Made by a program: the position numbers and the translations under genes
Shown here: piece after piece, positions 1 through 12,912 of the stretch
How the letters are laid out: the number at the start of each line of letters is the position of its first letter
Position numbering within the stretch: position 1 is the stretch's first letter
Notes under the pieces: generated by a model
Seen by the model: only the letters and a program-made list of their open reading frames with translations
What the model was told of the DNA's origin: nothing
Database searches by the model: none
NCBI GenBank assembly: GCA_018697195.1
Contig: JAGMWU010000028.1
Coordinates: 5,895,487 to 5,959,486, forward strand
Origin: Certhia americana
Taxonomy: Eukaryota > Chordata > Aves > Passeriformes > Certhiidae
DNA: 64,000 nt
Direction: 5' to 3'

Positions 1-1896
1 GAAAGATGCCTTTTTCTTGATATTTGCATTTTCCAAAGACCCACAGAACTGCAGGTAGGCGAGGCAGCAGGTCTGGTGCCTGAAGCTGAAGGCAGCTCCC
101 CTCAGCTCAAGTCCCTCCCCATGTGCAACATCTGGCCCTTGCAGCCCCCCCTGTGGTAAGGACCGTAAGCCCCCACAACCCTCTAAGATGGGGAGCACCC
201 CAAGAGCTGCCACAGGAGCTGGGACACCAGTGGGGGCTACAGGATGTGGGGATGTAGCAGCCTGGGCAGGCAGGACAGCTCTGGGGAGGGTGGTGGGACT
301 GAAGGGGTGATTACGGCTTCCAAGGAGTTGGAGTTTCCTGCAGGGGTGACAGGGACCCCTGTGTGCCTTTGGGAGAGTCACATACCCCAGGCAGAAATGG
401 AGCAGCCAAAAATGCAGACAGCACAAAATCCCAATGCAAAGGGTAAATTAAGTCCCTTCCTGGGGCCAATGCTGCCCTTCTGTTCCAGGAGATTTTGCAC
501 AGACCAGCAAGTCACCATCCTGTGCCTGATGCTAGCCTGGTGCAGGGCCCATCTACAGCTTCTTCTTCATGCCATGGTCACCACAGGAGTCCCAGTGTGG
601 CACAGAACCCCACATCAAAAAGGGGCAGACTCACTCCCACTCCTTCCACTTCTCAGGCCAAGATAGAGCACAGGACTAACAAATACTACTACTGTCAACA
701 GGCCAGCAGACCAGAGGCTGCTCTCTGTTTAACCTTCTTTCCTGCTGGCAGACTAATGAAAGTGCCATTCCTGCCCTGTACAGTCCAAAGTCTACAGTCT
801 CATCCTCGGGAATGCCCAGAATGCCTGGGAGAAGGGCAACCAAACCAGGAGCAACGGGGAATGTTTATAGGCTTGGGGTTGTGGATGAGTGAGATAAAGC
901 TGATAAAGTGAGGGGCACTTGAAGAGCTGGGCTCTGCACACTGCAGTGGATTCACAGGTTTATATTCACCATTTATCAGCTTTGAGGGACTTTTTCTTTC
1001 CACACCTAAAATATCAAGGCTAACAAAGGTTTCCCACTTTCAGGGATTTGGTTTCCTTCAGAGGAATTTCTGCAAAATCCATCTGCTGACTCCAAACAGG
1101 CACTTCAGTGGGACACAGGTGTGCTTTGCATCCTTACTGCATCCTTGCCAGCAGGATCTCAAAGATTTTAAGGACAGGCCACCTGGATTCAGTTCCAATT
1201 GCCCAACACCTCAATTACAACCTCAGGGTCTCCCGTGAGTGACAGTGGCTTTTTGCTGACATGTTGCTATGAAGGCCCCAGGAGGGAACATCTCCCAGCA
1301 CTCCTGTGTGATGACACTTTGGGACACCCAAATGGGCTGGACCAAGCCAAGACCTGCCCGAGCCCCACATTTCAGGGAGAGCTGCTGGCACTGAATCCAA
1401 GGCTATAGCTGGTATTTTCCTCTGGAGCAGTCAGATGAGCACTAACCAAAAACAGTAATTCCTGTCCTATGCTCCCCTACCTGCAAGGAGGAGAAAACCA
1501 AACAGAGAAAATCTGGCATCAGGCACAGCTTATGAGAAAAACTGAACAGCAACAAGGAAACAGCACAGCTCCTGAACAAGTGTTTCCAAATGGCCTTTTG
1601 TGTCCTCTGGGCAAGGTGGAACTCCCAGCCCAGCAAGAGCTGAAATGCCCTGGTCCCTTGGCCCACAGCAGTGCTCAGCGTGCCTTCATCCCTACATTGA
1701 GGATGATGAGCATGATTCTGTAGATGCTTCATGGTTGTGTTTCTGAACTTGAGGCTCAGGGCAGAGCAGTGGAAAGACACCAAACTCCACAGCAAGCAGA
1801 CAAAATAGTGGTGAGAGAGCTCTGATCAGGAGGGTGGAGGGAGTGAGGGGTGGGTGGGAGTGCTCAGAGCAAAGACAGAATTGCAAGACCATTAAT
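1..1896. other. Unique intronic sequence, nothing recognised
   Basis: Mixed-composition DNA. The short open frames here show no recognisable domain, and no repeat was identified. Confidence 0.5.
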
Positions 1897-2290
1897 CATA
1901 GAGCCACAGAATAGTTTGGGTTGGAAGGGACCTTAAAGATCATTTCATTTCACCTTCCACTATCCCAGGTTGCTCCAAGGCCCATCCAACCTGACCCCAA
2001 ACACTTCCAGGGATGGGGGCAGCCACAGCTTCTCTGGGCACCTTGTGCCAGGCCCTCCGCACCGTCACAGGGAAGAATTTCTTATTAACATAGAATCAAA
2101 ATCTGCCCTCTGTCTGTGGGAAGTCATTCTCCCTTATCCTGTCACTATTTTCCCTGTAAAAAGTTGCTCTCCCTCTTTTCTTTAAGCCCCTTTAGGCACT
2201 CTAAGGTCTCTCCAGAGCCTTCTCTTCTCCAGGCTGAGTCCAAGCTTTCAGCATGCCTCAATAGTGAAGTCAGTCCTAGAGCTGCCTGAA
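1897..2290 (-). mobile_element. CR1 LINE 3' fragment
   Basis: The + strand opens with CACAGAATAGTTTGGGTTGG and continues through the GGACCTTAAAGATCAT block and the CTCTGGGCACCTTGTGCCAG block. This is the reverse complement of the avian CR1 3' region, so the element lies on the minus strand. It is 5'-truncated, as nearly all CR1 copies are. Confidence 0.88.
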
Positions 2291-3100
2291 GAGCATGCTT
2301 GGTGGGATGGTTTTCCAAGCAATATCTCATTTAATTGAAAAGGAAAAGCTTAATGAAAATGGACAGTGTTCATGGGACTGTAAATGGTAGAAATGTAGTA
2401 ACAAGTTCAATCAGGAGAGATTATTTCTATGTTTTCACTTCATGGTGTCTTCCTAAAAAAAAAGTTTCCATTTACATATTTTCACCTGCTGGTGTTATAT
2501 TTACCCATAGGCCATTTAATATTCACATTGTAGGACTTCAAGTCTACCAAAGCAAAGCATTTTGCTGTTTTTAAAACAAGCAGTTTATAAATTATTTTTC
2601 TATACTAAATATTGATATGCTGTGTCTTTGTTCTAGGTTCAAGGGAAAGGAATTTCACAAGTCTGTAAATTTCCAATGAGTTTTTTGACTTTTTTTCCCA
2701 TTTCCTCCTGCTGCTTCATCTCCCAGGCCCCTTTTCTGCCATGGGCTCTGCTCCCTTTCTGCTCTTGATGTCATGAGGTAGAAGCGCTTTGGGTCCAGCA
2801 GTGTTCACTTTATTTGGCTGCTGTCTTCCCAGTGTGGGTACTGTCGGGATTAATGGGATGCTGTGCTCTTTGGAGGAAACTGATGCATGAACGAGGATTG
2901 CATTCCCCAAGTCCTTCCAGCCACAACAGGCAGTGCTGCAGGTGACAATGCAGAGGGCTGTGCCTGCAGTGTCATCAGTAAGAGCTCCCCATGATCTCGG
3001 TTCAAAAGGAAAGAGGTATCTCTTGTAAGGCTGGTGGGAAGTGGTAACAGGTATCTGGATGTGAGCAGATGTCTGACTCTTGGTGGGGCATTTTCAGACA
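2291..3100. other. Unique intronic sequence, nothing recognised
   Basis: An AT-leaning stretch to about 2700, then mixed composition. No repeat or gene was identified. Confidence 0.5.
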
Positions 3101-3164
3101 CCACAGAATCGTGGAATCTTCTGAGCTGGAATGCACCCACGAGAATCTTTGAATTCGACTCCTG
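3101..3164 (-). mobile_element. Short CR1 LINE tail
   Basis: The + strand carries CCACAGAATCGTGGAATCTT, followed by a degraded version of the CR1 block that normally leads into GAGTCCAACTCCTG. Only about 65 bp remain. It abuts the CpG island that starts just downstream. Confidence 0.7.
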
Positions 3165-3169
3165 CGTGA

Positions 3170-4180
3170 GTAGAAGTGCAGGATCTGCGCCATCCCAAAG
3201 TCACCAGCTGGTGCCCGGGTCACTCTGGCGGAGAGGCAGCAGCCAAACCTTCGCTGCACTTGCGGCAGTCCTGGCAGCGAGCGCTGCGCTCCCTGGCAGG
3301 ACCGGAGCAGGTGTGCGGACGGGGAGCGCAGAGCGAGGGCAGCAGCGGGGGTGGTTAGAGCCGGTGTGCACAGAGCTGGGGCTGTGCCTGGGCTGGACAG
3401 CCGTGTGCCACTGCCAGCACGCCTCCTCTCTCCTCCTTCCCTCTGCAAACTGCTCCCAGGACAGCTGGGCTGGGGCGGGAGGGGAGCGCTGGCTCCGCTG
3501 GGGCTTTGCGGGCCGGATCCCGCACAGAGGTGAGGCCGGCTGGGCGCTGCTCCCTCGCATTCGGGGGCATGGAGGGAGCTGCTGCTCGCCGGCCACATGC
3601 CCTGGGCTCCAACTCGCTCAGCCACATCCCGCTTTTCCTCTCCTCCACTCCCGAGAGCCGTGGCGGAGCCCGGCTCTCCGCAACGTCCTCCCACCGCAAA
3701 GCCTCGCTCCCCCCTCTGCTCCCTGCCCGCCCCCCAGGCTAAGCAATATGCCACAGCCTCCCCTCTCTCCCGCCCTTTCTTGAAGAATAAGCTCATAAAT
3801 CTGCCTGGGGCAACGAAAACACTGAGCTCATGGCCCTTAGATCTGTGTGGGAGGAGCTCTCGCTGGCGATTAAAGGAGTTTAAGGTTTGCTTTGAAAAGC
3901 TCTTTGATTCTGGTAGGGGCTCTGGTGCCAAAAGGCAGCGATGGGGCTGCAAATGCCTCTCCCCCTCTGCACCTGCCTGGGTCAGGGAGCAGCAGCAGGC
4001 TGGGGGAGGGAAGGGGGAGCGCAGATCTTCCCAGCTCTGCAGTGGGAGCTGAGGGACCCCTGTCACCCCCTCGGGAGCGTGGGGACCACCCTCTGCCAAC
4101 AGCAGGGCAGTGGCTGCTGCTGCTGCCTGGGAGACCAGACACTCAGCCGGGGTGCCAAAACGCCTCCGTGCCTGTGGAAC
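3170..4180. promoter_or_regulatory. Intronic CpG island, candidate alternative promoter
   Basis: Between about 3170 and 3770 I count roughly 50 CpG dinucleotides, in a window where CpG is otherwise rare. High GC continues to about 4180. This is the only CpG-rich block of this size in the 64 kb. CpG islands in birds usually mark promoters. A consensus splice donor (AG|GTGAGG, GT at 3530-3531) lies inside it on the + strand. Human LGR6 is known to use alternative first exons that join at the DLSMNN exon, so an alternative transcription start here is plausible. No TATA box or conserved coding sequence was identified. It could instead be the promoter of a nested non-coding RNA on either strand. 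Confidence 0.55.
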
Positions 4181-5616
4181 ACGCTGCTGCCCAGATCCTT
4201 CCTCCGAGGGACTGGGTTGAGTCTCAGGCCCGGGGTCCTGCCTGTGGGACAAGGACCAAAGGGAGAGGAGTGGAGGTCAGGACAGGGATCACCAAGCAGC
4301 GTTCTGAGAAGTGGTGGGAAGGGATAGGGCAGGACTGTCAGGGCTGGGAGGAGGCAGGGGTCTTGGAGAATGACTTGAGTTTAGTAGGTGCAGAAAAGAG
4401 ATCGGAAATGGTCTTTGTGAGGAGCAGCAGGACCAAGCACAAGAGTTGTGTTGCAGCCCAGTCGAAACGGAGCCAGGAGCTCTGTGTGGAGCCTGTGCCA
4501 GAATGGAGAGCAGGGGGAGGATTCTGGGAAGCTCAGGTGGTGCCTCCAGTCCTGCAGGGATGCATCAAGGACCCAAAAAGGGCTCATGTAAAACCATTCC
4601 CAGATGCACTAGCCTAGGTTCTGCTGGCAATGATGAAGAAGGGCAGCTCCCAGTCTCCTCCCCTCCATGGATGGACAGGTCTCTCAAGCTATCCACAGCT
4701 CACTGTCTCCCTTTGCCTCGTTTGCAGCCTTCCTGTAGCTGTTTCAACCCCTTTGAAGAATTTGCAAATGAAAAGCAGTCCCCATGGGAGTGGATCGAGC
4801 ACTTACCCCTGTAAGGGCAGGACATGCTCAAGGGACGTGCTGTCTCTTCTTGTGAGCAGCCACAGGTCCCACTACAAAGAGAGCCCGGGAGACAGGATGG
4901 TTTCAGTACTGAACATCCCCGTGGGGCACCAATTAGGAACATTCCCTTTGTTCAAAGGGAAGGTGAAGCCCAAGCACCACGTGTCATCATCCCATCAGAT
5001 GTGCCACGGTGGGAACCACAGGGGTGGAAGGGGAGCAGAAATGTTGCCTCCTCTGTCAAGTATGGCAGGGGAGACCAGAGCTATGCAGGCGTGGGGGCTG
5101 CCCTACACACAGACTGAAAGGCTTTGCAATGTGACACTGAACCCTGAAGGCCACCAGCCCCATGGACATTCCCCCCTTCCCTGCCAGTGCCACCTCCTGG
5201 CACCGGCAATGGAGCAATGGGTGCTGCTGGCAGTGTGATGTGTGGACAGCATCAGGGATCTCAGGGACCTGCAGGATCAGAAGGCATAAGTCACCTTCCC
5301 AAGAATGTCATCTGATGTGGGGATGGCTCTGGGTTTAATTGCGTCCTGAAACTTCAAGAGAATTCATCATTTGGGGCATTTCTCAACCTCAGTAAAGCAA
5401 ATGTTCATCTTTCCATGAAACCTGCAGGAAAGACATTTGCACTTTCAGATAGAAATTCATCTTCAGTCTTTCCCAGCGAACACAAGAAAAGATTCTGGTT
5501 GCTGGAAACAATTTCTGATGTTCTGCTTTGTCCCTGGTTCTGCCTTCCTGAAAGTGTCCCCACCAGCCCCTCAGGGCCTGGGGGCTGAGAAAGGATACAA
5601 ACATGTGAACATTTCA
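4181..5616. other. Unique intronic sequence, nothing recognised
   Basis: GC-moderate DNA. The open frames here show no known domain. Confidence 0.5.
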
Positions 5617-6115
5617 TCTTAGAACCACAGGATCCCTGAATGCTTTGCGTTGGAAAGAACCTGGAAATGCATCCTATTCCACCTGCCTGCCATGGGCAGG
5701 GACACCTTCCACTATCCCAGGTTACTCTGAGCCCTGACCAACCTGGCCTTGGACATTTCCAGGGATCCAGGAGCAGCCACAGCTTCTCTGGGCAACCTGT
5801 ACCAGGGCCTCACTACCCTCACAGGAAACAATTTCTTCCCAATATCCCAATATCCAAATATCTCTGGCAGTGCAAAGTCATTCCCCCTTGTCCTGTCACT
5901 CCAGGCCTTTGTCCAAAATCCCTCTCCATCTCCCTTGGAGCCCCTTTAGGCACTGAAAGGGGCTCTGAGGTCTCCCTGGAGCTTTCTCCTGGTGAACACT
6001 CTGGCTGGTCTCCCAGCCTGGCTCCAGAGCAGAGGGGCTCCAGCCCTGTGACCAGCTTAGAGGCCTCCTCTGGGCTTGTTCCATTCCCCAGGCAGCACTG
6101 AGTCATCCTGGCTGA
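5617..6115 (-). mobile_element. CR1 LINE 3' fragment (about 500 bp)
   Basis: The + strand begins AGAACCACAGGATCCCTGAA and follows the CR1 3' region through CTGCCATGGGCAGGGACACC, the CCCCTTGTCCTGTCACT block and GGTCTCCCTGGAGC. The orientation is minus. It is one of the longer single copies in the window. Confidence 0.88.
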
Positions 6116-8355
6116 GGACACAAACCAGATCTTCTGTGCTGCTCAGCTCACTGCTCCCAAGGCAAGAATGAGATGCAGATCCATACAGCTGCATTCTCTG
6201 GCTTTCTTCTCCCTGGACACAGGGGCATGGGAGTGGTCAGATATCACCCCAAGCTGTTGTCCCAGATGTTGTCCCAAGGCCCTGTCCCAAAACTGGAAGG
6301 TCTCCTCATATACCAAAGGACAGAGATGTACCTTTAGGGTCACATGTGTGGTACTAGCAGAACCAAAAGCACCACAACCAGGACAGGAACTTGATTATAG
6401 GTGCAGGTGAGGTTTGTATGCTGCACTAATTAACTGTGCTCCACAAATTAACGAGATCCTGGTGCACAGAGTGGTTTTATTTGTGCCCTGGAAACACCAA
6501 CTTTCTAGAGCATGGAGCAGCCTTCCCATACCTTCTCTTCAGCTCAGGGCCAAGCAGCAGGTTCCTGTGCTGCAGGTTGTGTTTGCAGCTGCGTCCTGTG
6601 CAGGGAAGTGCCTGCCAGTTTAGGTATTGTTGTGCTTTCATGTGGTGTAAGACAGCAGAAGATTTATTAGTGACAAAAGCATGAATGCTGGAAGCTGTGA
6701 TTTATTGAAGAAGGGGGAGAGGAAATGTGTTGCAGCCCATGCTGGTTAGTGTGGTGTGTCTGAGGTGAGCTCGCACACGCTGTGAAAACCACCCTGCTCC
6801 TCCACTGAGTGCTCTGGCTCCTCTGGTGAGACCGTGGAGTGGACCAAGTCCTCTTCCAGGGGTGACCTTACACTGACCATCTCACAGATGCTCTGAGGAA
6901 AGGGTTTCTCCTGGGTGAAGGGAAACAAGGACTCAGACTATTTGGAACAGACAGGTGTCGCACAAGCTTTGTCCCCCTGGTGTGGTATAGGTGGGACACA
7001 CAAAGGACAGTGCAGCACAAAGAACAGGTTTCTAGCTCTGTCCCAGCCTTATGGCTGGCCCCAAAGCCCTTTTCTTTTCCTGTGCCTTAGTCTTCCTATC
7101 TTTAAAACACTACTAATAAACCCTTCTCAACATGCTTTGAGATCAATTGATCAAACCAGTGCCCTGGAAGAGCTGGAGACACTCTGCACTTTCCAGCCAC
7201 ATGTCTGGACCTCTCAAGCTAAAATAACTTTTAAAAGTTTATTAAAAAGTTCTTGAGCTTTCCATTTGTTCAGCCACCACATGAAGAAGAGCACCACTGA
7301 ACTCTCAGATTTAGTGCCTGCCTTTCATGTCCGCTGACCTCATCACTTCTCCCTCACAGAGCAGCCACAAGTCAGAGCAGCTACCAAAATGCTCCTCACA
7401 GCCACAGGCAGCAGCTGCTCAAAGCTCGTGGGCAGCACTGGAGGGCTCCACAGAGGAATTTAACCCAGCTGGGAAATGTCAGCTTGGCCAGAGATGCTGT
7501 AAACCCTAATTCTATTCTCTGTAGGAAGGTCCCTCACTTTCAGCACAATTCTTCCTGCATGGATGGGGGTAAATAACAGCTAGTTCAGCTCTTTGCTGAA
7601 CCTAAAAAGGAGGGAAAAGGCTGGCTTGGGTTAAACAAATAGGGATGTTCTCTTCAGGTTTCTCAGCCACTTAAAACTAAACCAAACCAAATCACAGCAT
7701 GTTTTCTCTGATGACCCCCAAAACATGTTGTTTTGACCCAAAATAGAGTACTTTCCTTTTTGAGTCACCTGAAAATCTTTAAACCTTTTTTAAAAAATGG
7801 TCTTACAGTGAAAAATTCCACCATTTCCCCACAGCCCCACTGTTTTTTTAGTGGAACATAATTTTTCTGTGAACTTACTTTTGACCAAAATGCTGTGGGT
7901 TCTACCTTGCCTGGAAGTTGCAGTCATCCAGATGAGCTTGTGCTGTCACTTGTTTTTCCTTTCAATACTGTTTCTGTCTTTTCACCTCCCACTGCACAGA
8001 CACAAAGATCTCATGGGAGCATCACCCTCATCCCAGGGCTGTGCTGAGTTCCCAGGGAGACTAAAGAGGGGCTAGGAGAGGGAAGGAAAGAATCCATGAG
8101 GCTTTTTTTAGCTTCAGAGAGCTCCTCTGACTCTTCTGACTACCTCTGGCTACTGCCAAGGCACCTTTGAAACACCTTTGAAACATCTCCAGCATGTTGG
8201 GCACCATGACTGGGCTGGAGGGGAAATCCACATTCCCTTTGAAGTCTGGATACTTGAACAGTCTTAGAATTATAGGGCTGTAATGTACAGGAATGTGTGG
8301 GGCTGTAATTGTGACTTAGATCCTTGGATGAAAGGTGCTATGTACATACAAAAGG
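6116..8355. other. Unique intronic sequence, nothing recognised
   Basis: No repeat longer than a short local duplication (CACCTTTGAAA twice near 8161-8183) and no recognisable exon. Confidence 0.5.
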
Positions 8356-8422
8356 TATTATCATTATTGCTACTATTATTACTATTATTATTACCATTAT
8401 TATTGCTATTATTATTATTATA
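8356..8422. repeat. Imperfect (ATT)n microsatellite
   Basis: About 67 bp of TAT/ATT trinucleotides with scattered C and G substitutions (ATTATCATTATTGCTACTAT and similar). On the opposite strand it encodes the Asn/Ile runs that create spurious open frames here. Confidence 0.9.
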
Positions 8423-11400
8423 GGCCTGCAATATGTGGATTGGAGATGAAAGTAGCACCAAAAAATCTTGAAATACAAGATGTGTCTTAAGGAAATTTCA
8501 GCTTGGAATTGGGTTTTGTCTACACAGGAAAAGCGGAGCCGACTGGCTCCGCTGCACTGACAGCTCTGGGGTTTGATGGAAGAACTCTTGTATGCAGGCA
8601 TGATTCCCAAATCCAAGTTTCTCTGGCCTTTGGAAGGGTGTCTCCAATAAGAGACAGCTTTAGCAGAAAAAGTGAAATCAGACATTTTCACCATTCTTTA
8701 TGAGACACCCTGATTGCTCTGCAGACATCACAAAATAAGTCCCTGGTGTTTGAGCCGTTTGGTGTGAGGAGTTTGGGAACTCGCAGGGCTCAGAGGCTGG
8801 AGTGGATACTGGAGCAGGCTCCCAGTACCGCTGGGCACAGAGAGAGCTCCTGTGTGCTGGTCCTTCTGCACTCCAGCAGAGATGGGCCCAGCATCCCACC
8901 CTCTTCAGCCTCCTTCCAGCACCAATCCTCTCTCTCCCAGAGCATGGAGGAATCCAGGATTGGCTTTGATCCTTACACATGCTGTGGATCCGCACAGCCC
9001 TCGTCATCAGCCTCTCTCGTTGGTCCTGCCTTGTTCTGCACCCACGCCCCATTAATGGGGGTGGGGCTATAAGTGAAGCCAGGCACTGGAGTGGGACTCC
9101 CCAGGACAATCCCGTGGGGATTTTCTCCTGTGTCACAGGCTCTGCAAGGCATCACGTTTCACTTTCTACCTGAACCGCAGGGCCCGCAGAGCAATACTTG
9201 ACTCACATTGGGGAGGAGAGGGGGTCAGGTCCATCCACAGCAGTTTTTTCATTGTTAAACTCCCACAAGAGTGATCTGGCTCCTCGCAGGAGACTTCAGC
9301 TCCCCAGCCCTCTCCAGCTCTTTCCCAATTGTCCTGATAAGTGGAGCTTTTCCCCCGCAGAATCGGGAGCGCCGGTGCCTCCGCAGCGTGTGGAGATGGG
9401 AGACGCTGGCAGCCCCTTGAGGAACAGCAGGAGAAAGGCTGTTCCCGGTGCATGGGGACCACCCACAGGAGGATAAGACAAAGCAAGAGCTCTGATGCCT
9501 TGTGGGTTCCTAGTGACACCGTAGAGTCCGCCAGCACCACTCATTCCTCGGGGTAGCAGGCGTCACTCCCAGCATCTCTGAAACACAGCCTGTCCCTCCC
9601 GAGGAGCTCCCAGCACTGCCAGGCCATCTCTGGGCTTGGCTGGAGAGCACCCCAGCCCAAATCCCTGCAGGCACCTCTTTGTCCTTAGAAGGCAGTAAGC
9701 ATGGTGAGGAATGCAGCTGGGATTCATCTCCTACCTTGGGCTCCGAGTTCCAGCCAAGCAGCCAAGTATCAAACAGCATGGAGCTGCTCTCCTCCTCTGC
9801 TGTCACAAACACTCAGAGACTCTGTGTCTGTAAATCATGCCCTGTTCTGGGAGGCAGGGCTGTGATGCTGGCTGGCCACAGAGACCCAGGCTGTTCTGGT
9901 TTAGGTGCTGGCAGGATCAGCAGCTCCCCAGGGAAGTGTTCAGAAATGACTGGATTGTCAGCACTGGTACCGCAAGGGAAGTCTGCCCGCGTGGGCTGCG
10001 TCAGAAGGGAGGAATGACAGGATCTTGTCTGCCATGTGTCCCCAGAACTAGGATGCATCCTTTGGGTTGGATCTTCAATTTCTTCTGGCTGAATTTCACA
10101 GCTGCTGTTTTTAAAATATCCTCTTGAGAAGGCCGGAAGTCAAAAAGACATTTTTCAAAAGCTTTCAGCCATAATGTTTCTTTTTGGGAAGTCTTTGGTC
10201 TGAACACAGATAATTATCAGCCAAAAATTACTGAAAACCACCAGCAATTTTCAGTTCTGATAAATATGTTATTCTCCATTTCACAGTGTCAACAACTGTT
10301 TTTTGCTCCCTGCTCCTTACAGTTTCCTGCAAGAGGAGGCAAATTTCTCCAGGCAGCTATCTCCTGGGATCCCAGCCATTTATCCATCTCTGTCACGCAG
10401 CATAGTCCCTTCTCCCAGGACTGTTTCTGTTGCCTCCAAAGAGATGCAGAATGCTGCTCTGGCCCAGGGTCTGAGCTGTGTGTGTATGGCAATAGCATTC
10501 AGGGAACTGGCTGTATTGTACTTCACTCCACAACAAGGCTCAGTTCAGAGAGGAAGGGTAAGCCACAGCTCAGAATGGTGCTGGCTGGTAAAGCCATTGC
10601 AACAAAGAGCAACAGATTAGGTGAGAAAATCAAGTAATAAAGCCCATGAGTGTCTGTGAGACTGTAGGAGCAGAAAATCTTGCAGATGGGGAGCAGTCTC
10701 TCCCTCTATGTCCTGGGCTTTTCTTTGCAGGCAGCCCAAGATTAGGGACTGCACGCTGATGGGGCTGCTCCAGATGGAAGACAGGCCAGGATGGTTGAGT
10801 GTCTCCTCAAGGGTCATTGTGCTACAGCCCAAGAAAAAGAAGAGATTTTATGGGTTAGGGCTTCTCAGAAGAGGTTATCAACAAACAGGATGTTCCCACT
10901 CTGGACACAGCTCTGCCATCCAGGGAAAAGCGCAGGACACTCGATGAGCTGCAGCAAATCCAAGGCTGACTGCACTGGCCCAGAGAGATCCCCTGCTAGG
11001 CAGCTTGTGCATGCTGCTCCTGACCAGCAGTTCAGATCACACCCAGTACTGCCCAATCCCTCTCCCACTCGGAGCGGGGAGAGAATCAGAAGGGCAACTC
11101 TGAGAACTCTCATGGGTCAAGACAAAGATAGTTTTAGGAGGCAGAGAAAACCTGGGTGTGAAAGTACAAAAGAAGGGAATCATTCACTGCTTCCCACCAC
11201 TCAGGTGTTTCCAGGGAAGCAAGGTTTTGTCACACCTCATGGTTCCTTGGGAAGATAAATGTCACAACCACAAATGTGCCCCCTTGCTGCCCTTTCCACA
11301 GCTTTCAGTGCTGAGCCTGATGTCATAGGATGTGGGAGATCCTTTTGATCAGCTCAGATCACAGCTGTTCAAGTTGTGTTCCATCCCCACTTCCCACATG

Positions 11401-12504
11401 TGCCCAGACTCCTGGTGGGGACAGAGAGGGAAAGCTGCTGTGCAAGTCCTCCTCAGGACACTGGTGTGTTATCAGCATAATCACAGACCCAAACTACAGC
11501 ACCCCACGGGCTGCTATGAGGAAAGTTTTCTCCATCCCAGCCAGAACCAGTTCATATCTCCATCAACTTGCCCAACTCCAGCTGCTTTCGCTTCTCCCTG
11601 GCAGGTTTTGCAAGCTGGTGTGGAGATCAGGGCTCTCTTCCCAGATCCTGTTATCACCATGTTAATTCATGGCCACAACAGATTAGAATCATGCTTTAAC
11701 TGATTGTTGGCCTCGATATTCCTGAGCATGATGTAGATGCTTGTTGCTGTTGTGGGTAGGATTCTACTTGATCTTGACAAATCAATCTGATTTATTCACT
11801 TTATATCTGGTAATATTATACCCTGTAATATTGATGCCGTATAGCTCCAGTCCCACAGTCCTTCCCAGAGTCCCACACAACTGGTTACACAACAGCATGA
11901 GCCTTCTGGGACAGAGCCCAGCCATGATTTTTCTAAAGGTCCAAATAAAAATTAATAGTCAGTTATGACATTCTTCTGCTTGGCAGATGTGAGGGAGTTT
12001 TGGATCGGTGTAGTTTTGCGTCTGAGGTCTGACTGGGGGACATCAGACATTTTCCACAATTTCTTGGCCCATCCTTGCTATTCCTGATAGAGATTGAACT
12101 TGCACCACACCCACCAGGTTCATGATTGGACATAAAAGGGCTTTTTGTTACCCTGAGACATTGAGGTATCTTGGCTGGGGGGTGACCTATCCTACCTGTA
12201 TGACTACAGTTCTTCTTAGCACATGAGGGAGTCCTAGAGTTGTTCTGGAGGAGCTTTGTCACCCTTTTCTTACTCGTTATTTGTCTCACAATGCTTCTAA
12301 TTTTAAAGTTCCATTTTGGCTAGCCCAGGTCCTGGATATGTGACAGACCTCCAGGTCTGGTATAATTCTCCATGGTTTCTGAAACAGAGCTCCAGGTGCT
12401 TTCTTGTGAGATTGAGACCTTCAGAAGGGAGAGTACGAGCAGAGATGTTGCTGTACACCCAACAATGCACCATCAAGGTGAAGGGCCTGGAGCAGCAGTC
12501 TGGG
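8423..12504. other. Unique intronic sequence, nothing recognised
   Basis: About 4 kb of ordinary sequence. An AT-richer part at 11700-12300 was examined for retroviral coding and for the missing exon 1 without success. Confidence 0.45.
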
Positions 12505-12912
12505 GAGGAGTAGCTGAGGGATCTGGGGGGACTCTGAGGGATCTGAAGGAAAAGAGGATCAGGGGGACCTTCTGGCTCTCCACAGCTCCCTGACAAGAGT
12601 GGGCAGCCAAGGGAAGTTGGGCTCTGCACCCAGGGAACAAGGGACAGGACAAGAGAAAACAGCCTCAAGTTGTGCCAAGGGTGGTTTAGGTTGAATATTA
12701 GGGAAAAAAACCCTCCCTGAAAGGGTTGTCAAGCCCTAGCACAAGATGTCCATGGCTACCCTGGAGACACCATCCCTAGAATTGTTCAAAAGATGTGTGG
12801 AGCGGCACCTGGGGACATGGTTTAGTGATGGCCTTGGCAGTGCTGGGTTGATGGCTGGACTTGATCTTAGAGGTATTTTCCAGCCTCAATGTGAGTCCAT
12901 GATTCTGTGATA
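12505..12912 (+). mobile_element. CR1 LINE 3' fragment (GGACATGGTTTAGTG subtype)
   Basis: The + strand carries GGTTTAGGTTGAATATTAGG, a degenerate AAAGGGTTGTCAAG block, GGGGACATGGTTTAGTGATG and CTTAGAGGTATTTTCCAGCC, ending in ATGATTCTGTGAT. These are in the order of the CR1 subfamily with the GACATGGTTTAGTG signature. The orientation is plus. Confidence 0.83.

Noticed and set aside
3002..4252. Minus-strand open frame of about 416 residues over the CpG island
   Set aside because: GC-rich DNA has few stops. The frame is low-complexity Ser/Pro/Gly/Arg, runs into a CR1 fragment at its C-terminal end, and matches no domain I know.
12160..12193. Candidate end of exon 1 (SYL before a GT) in the + strand
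   Set aside because: The last residues resemble the LGR junction, but the frame has a stop a few codons upstream and the donor GTATGA is weak.
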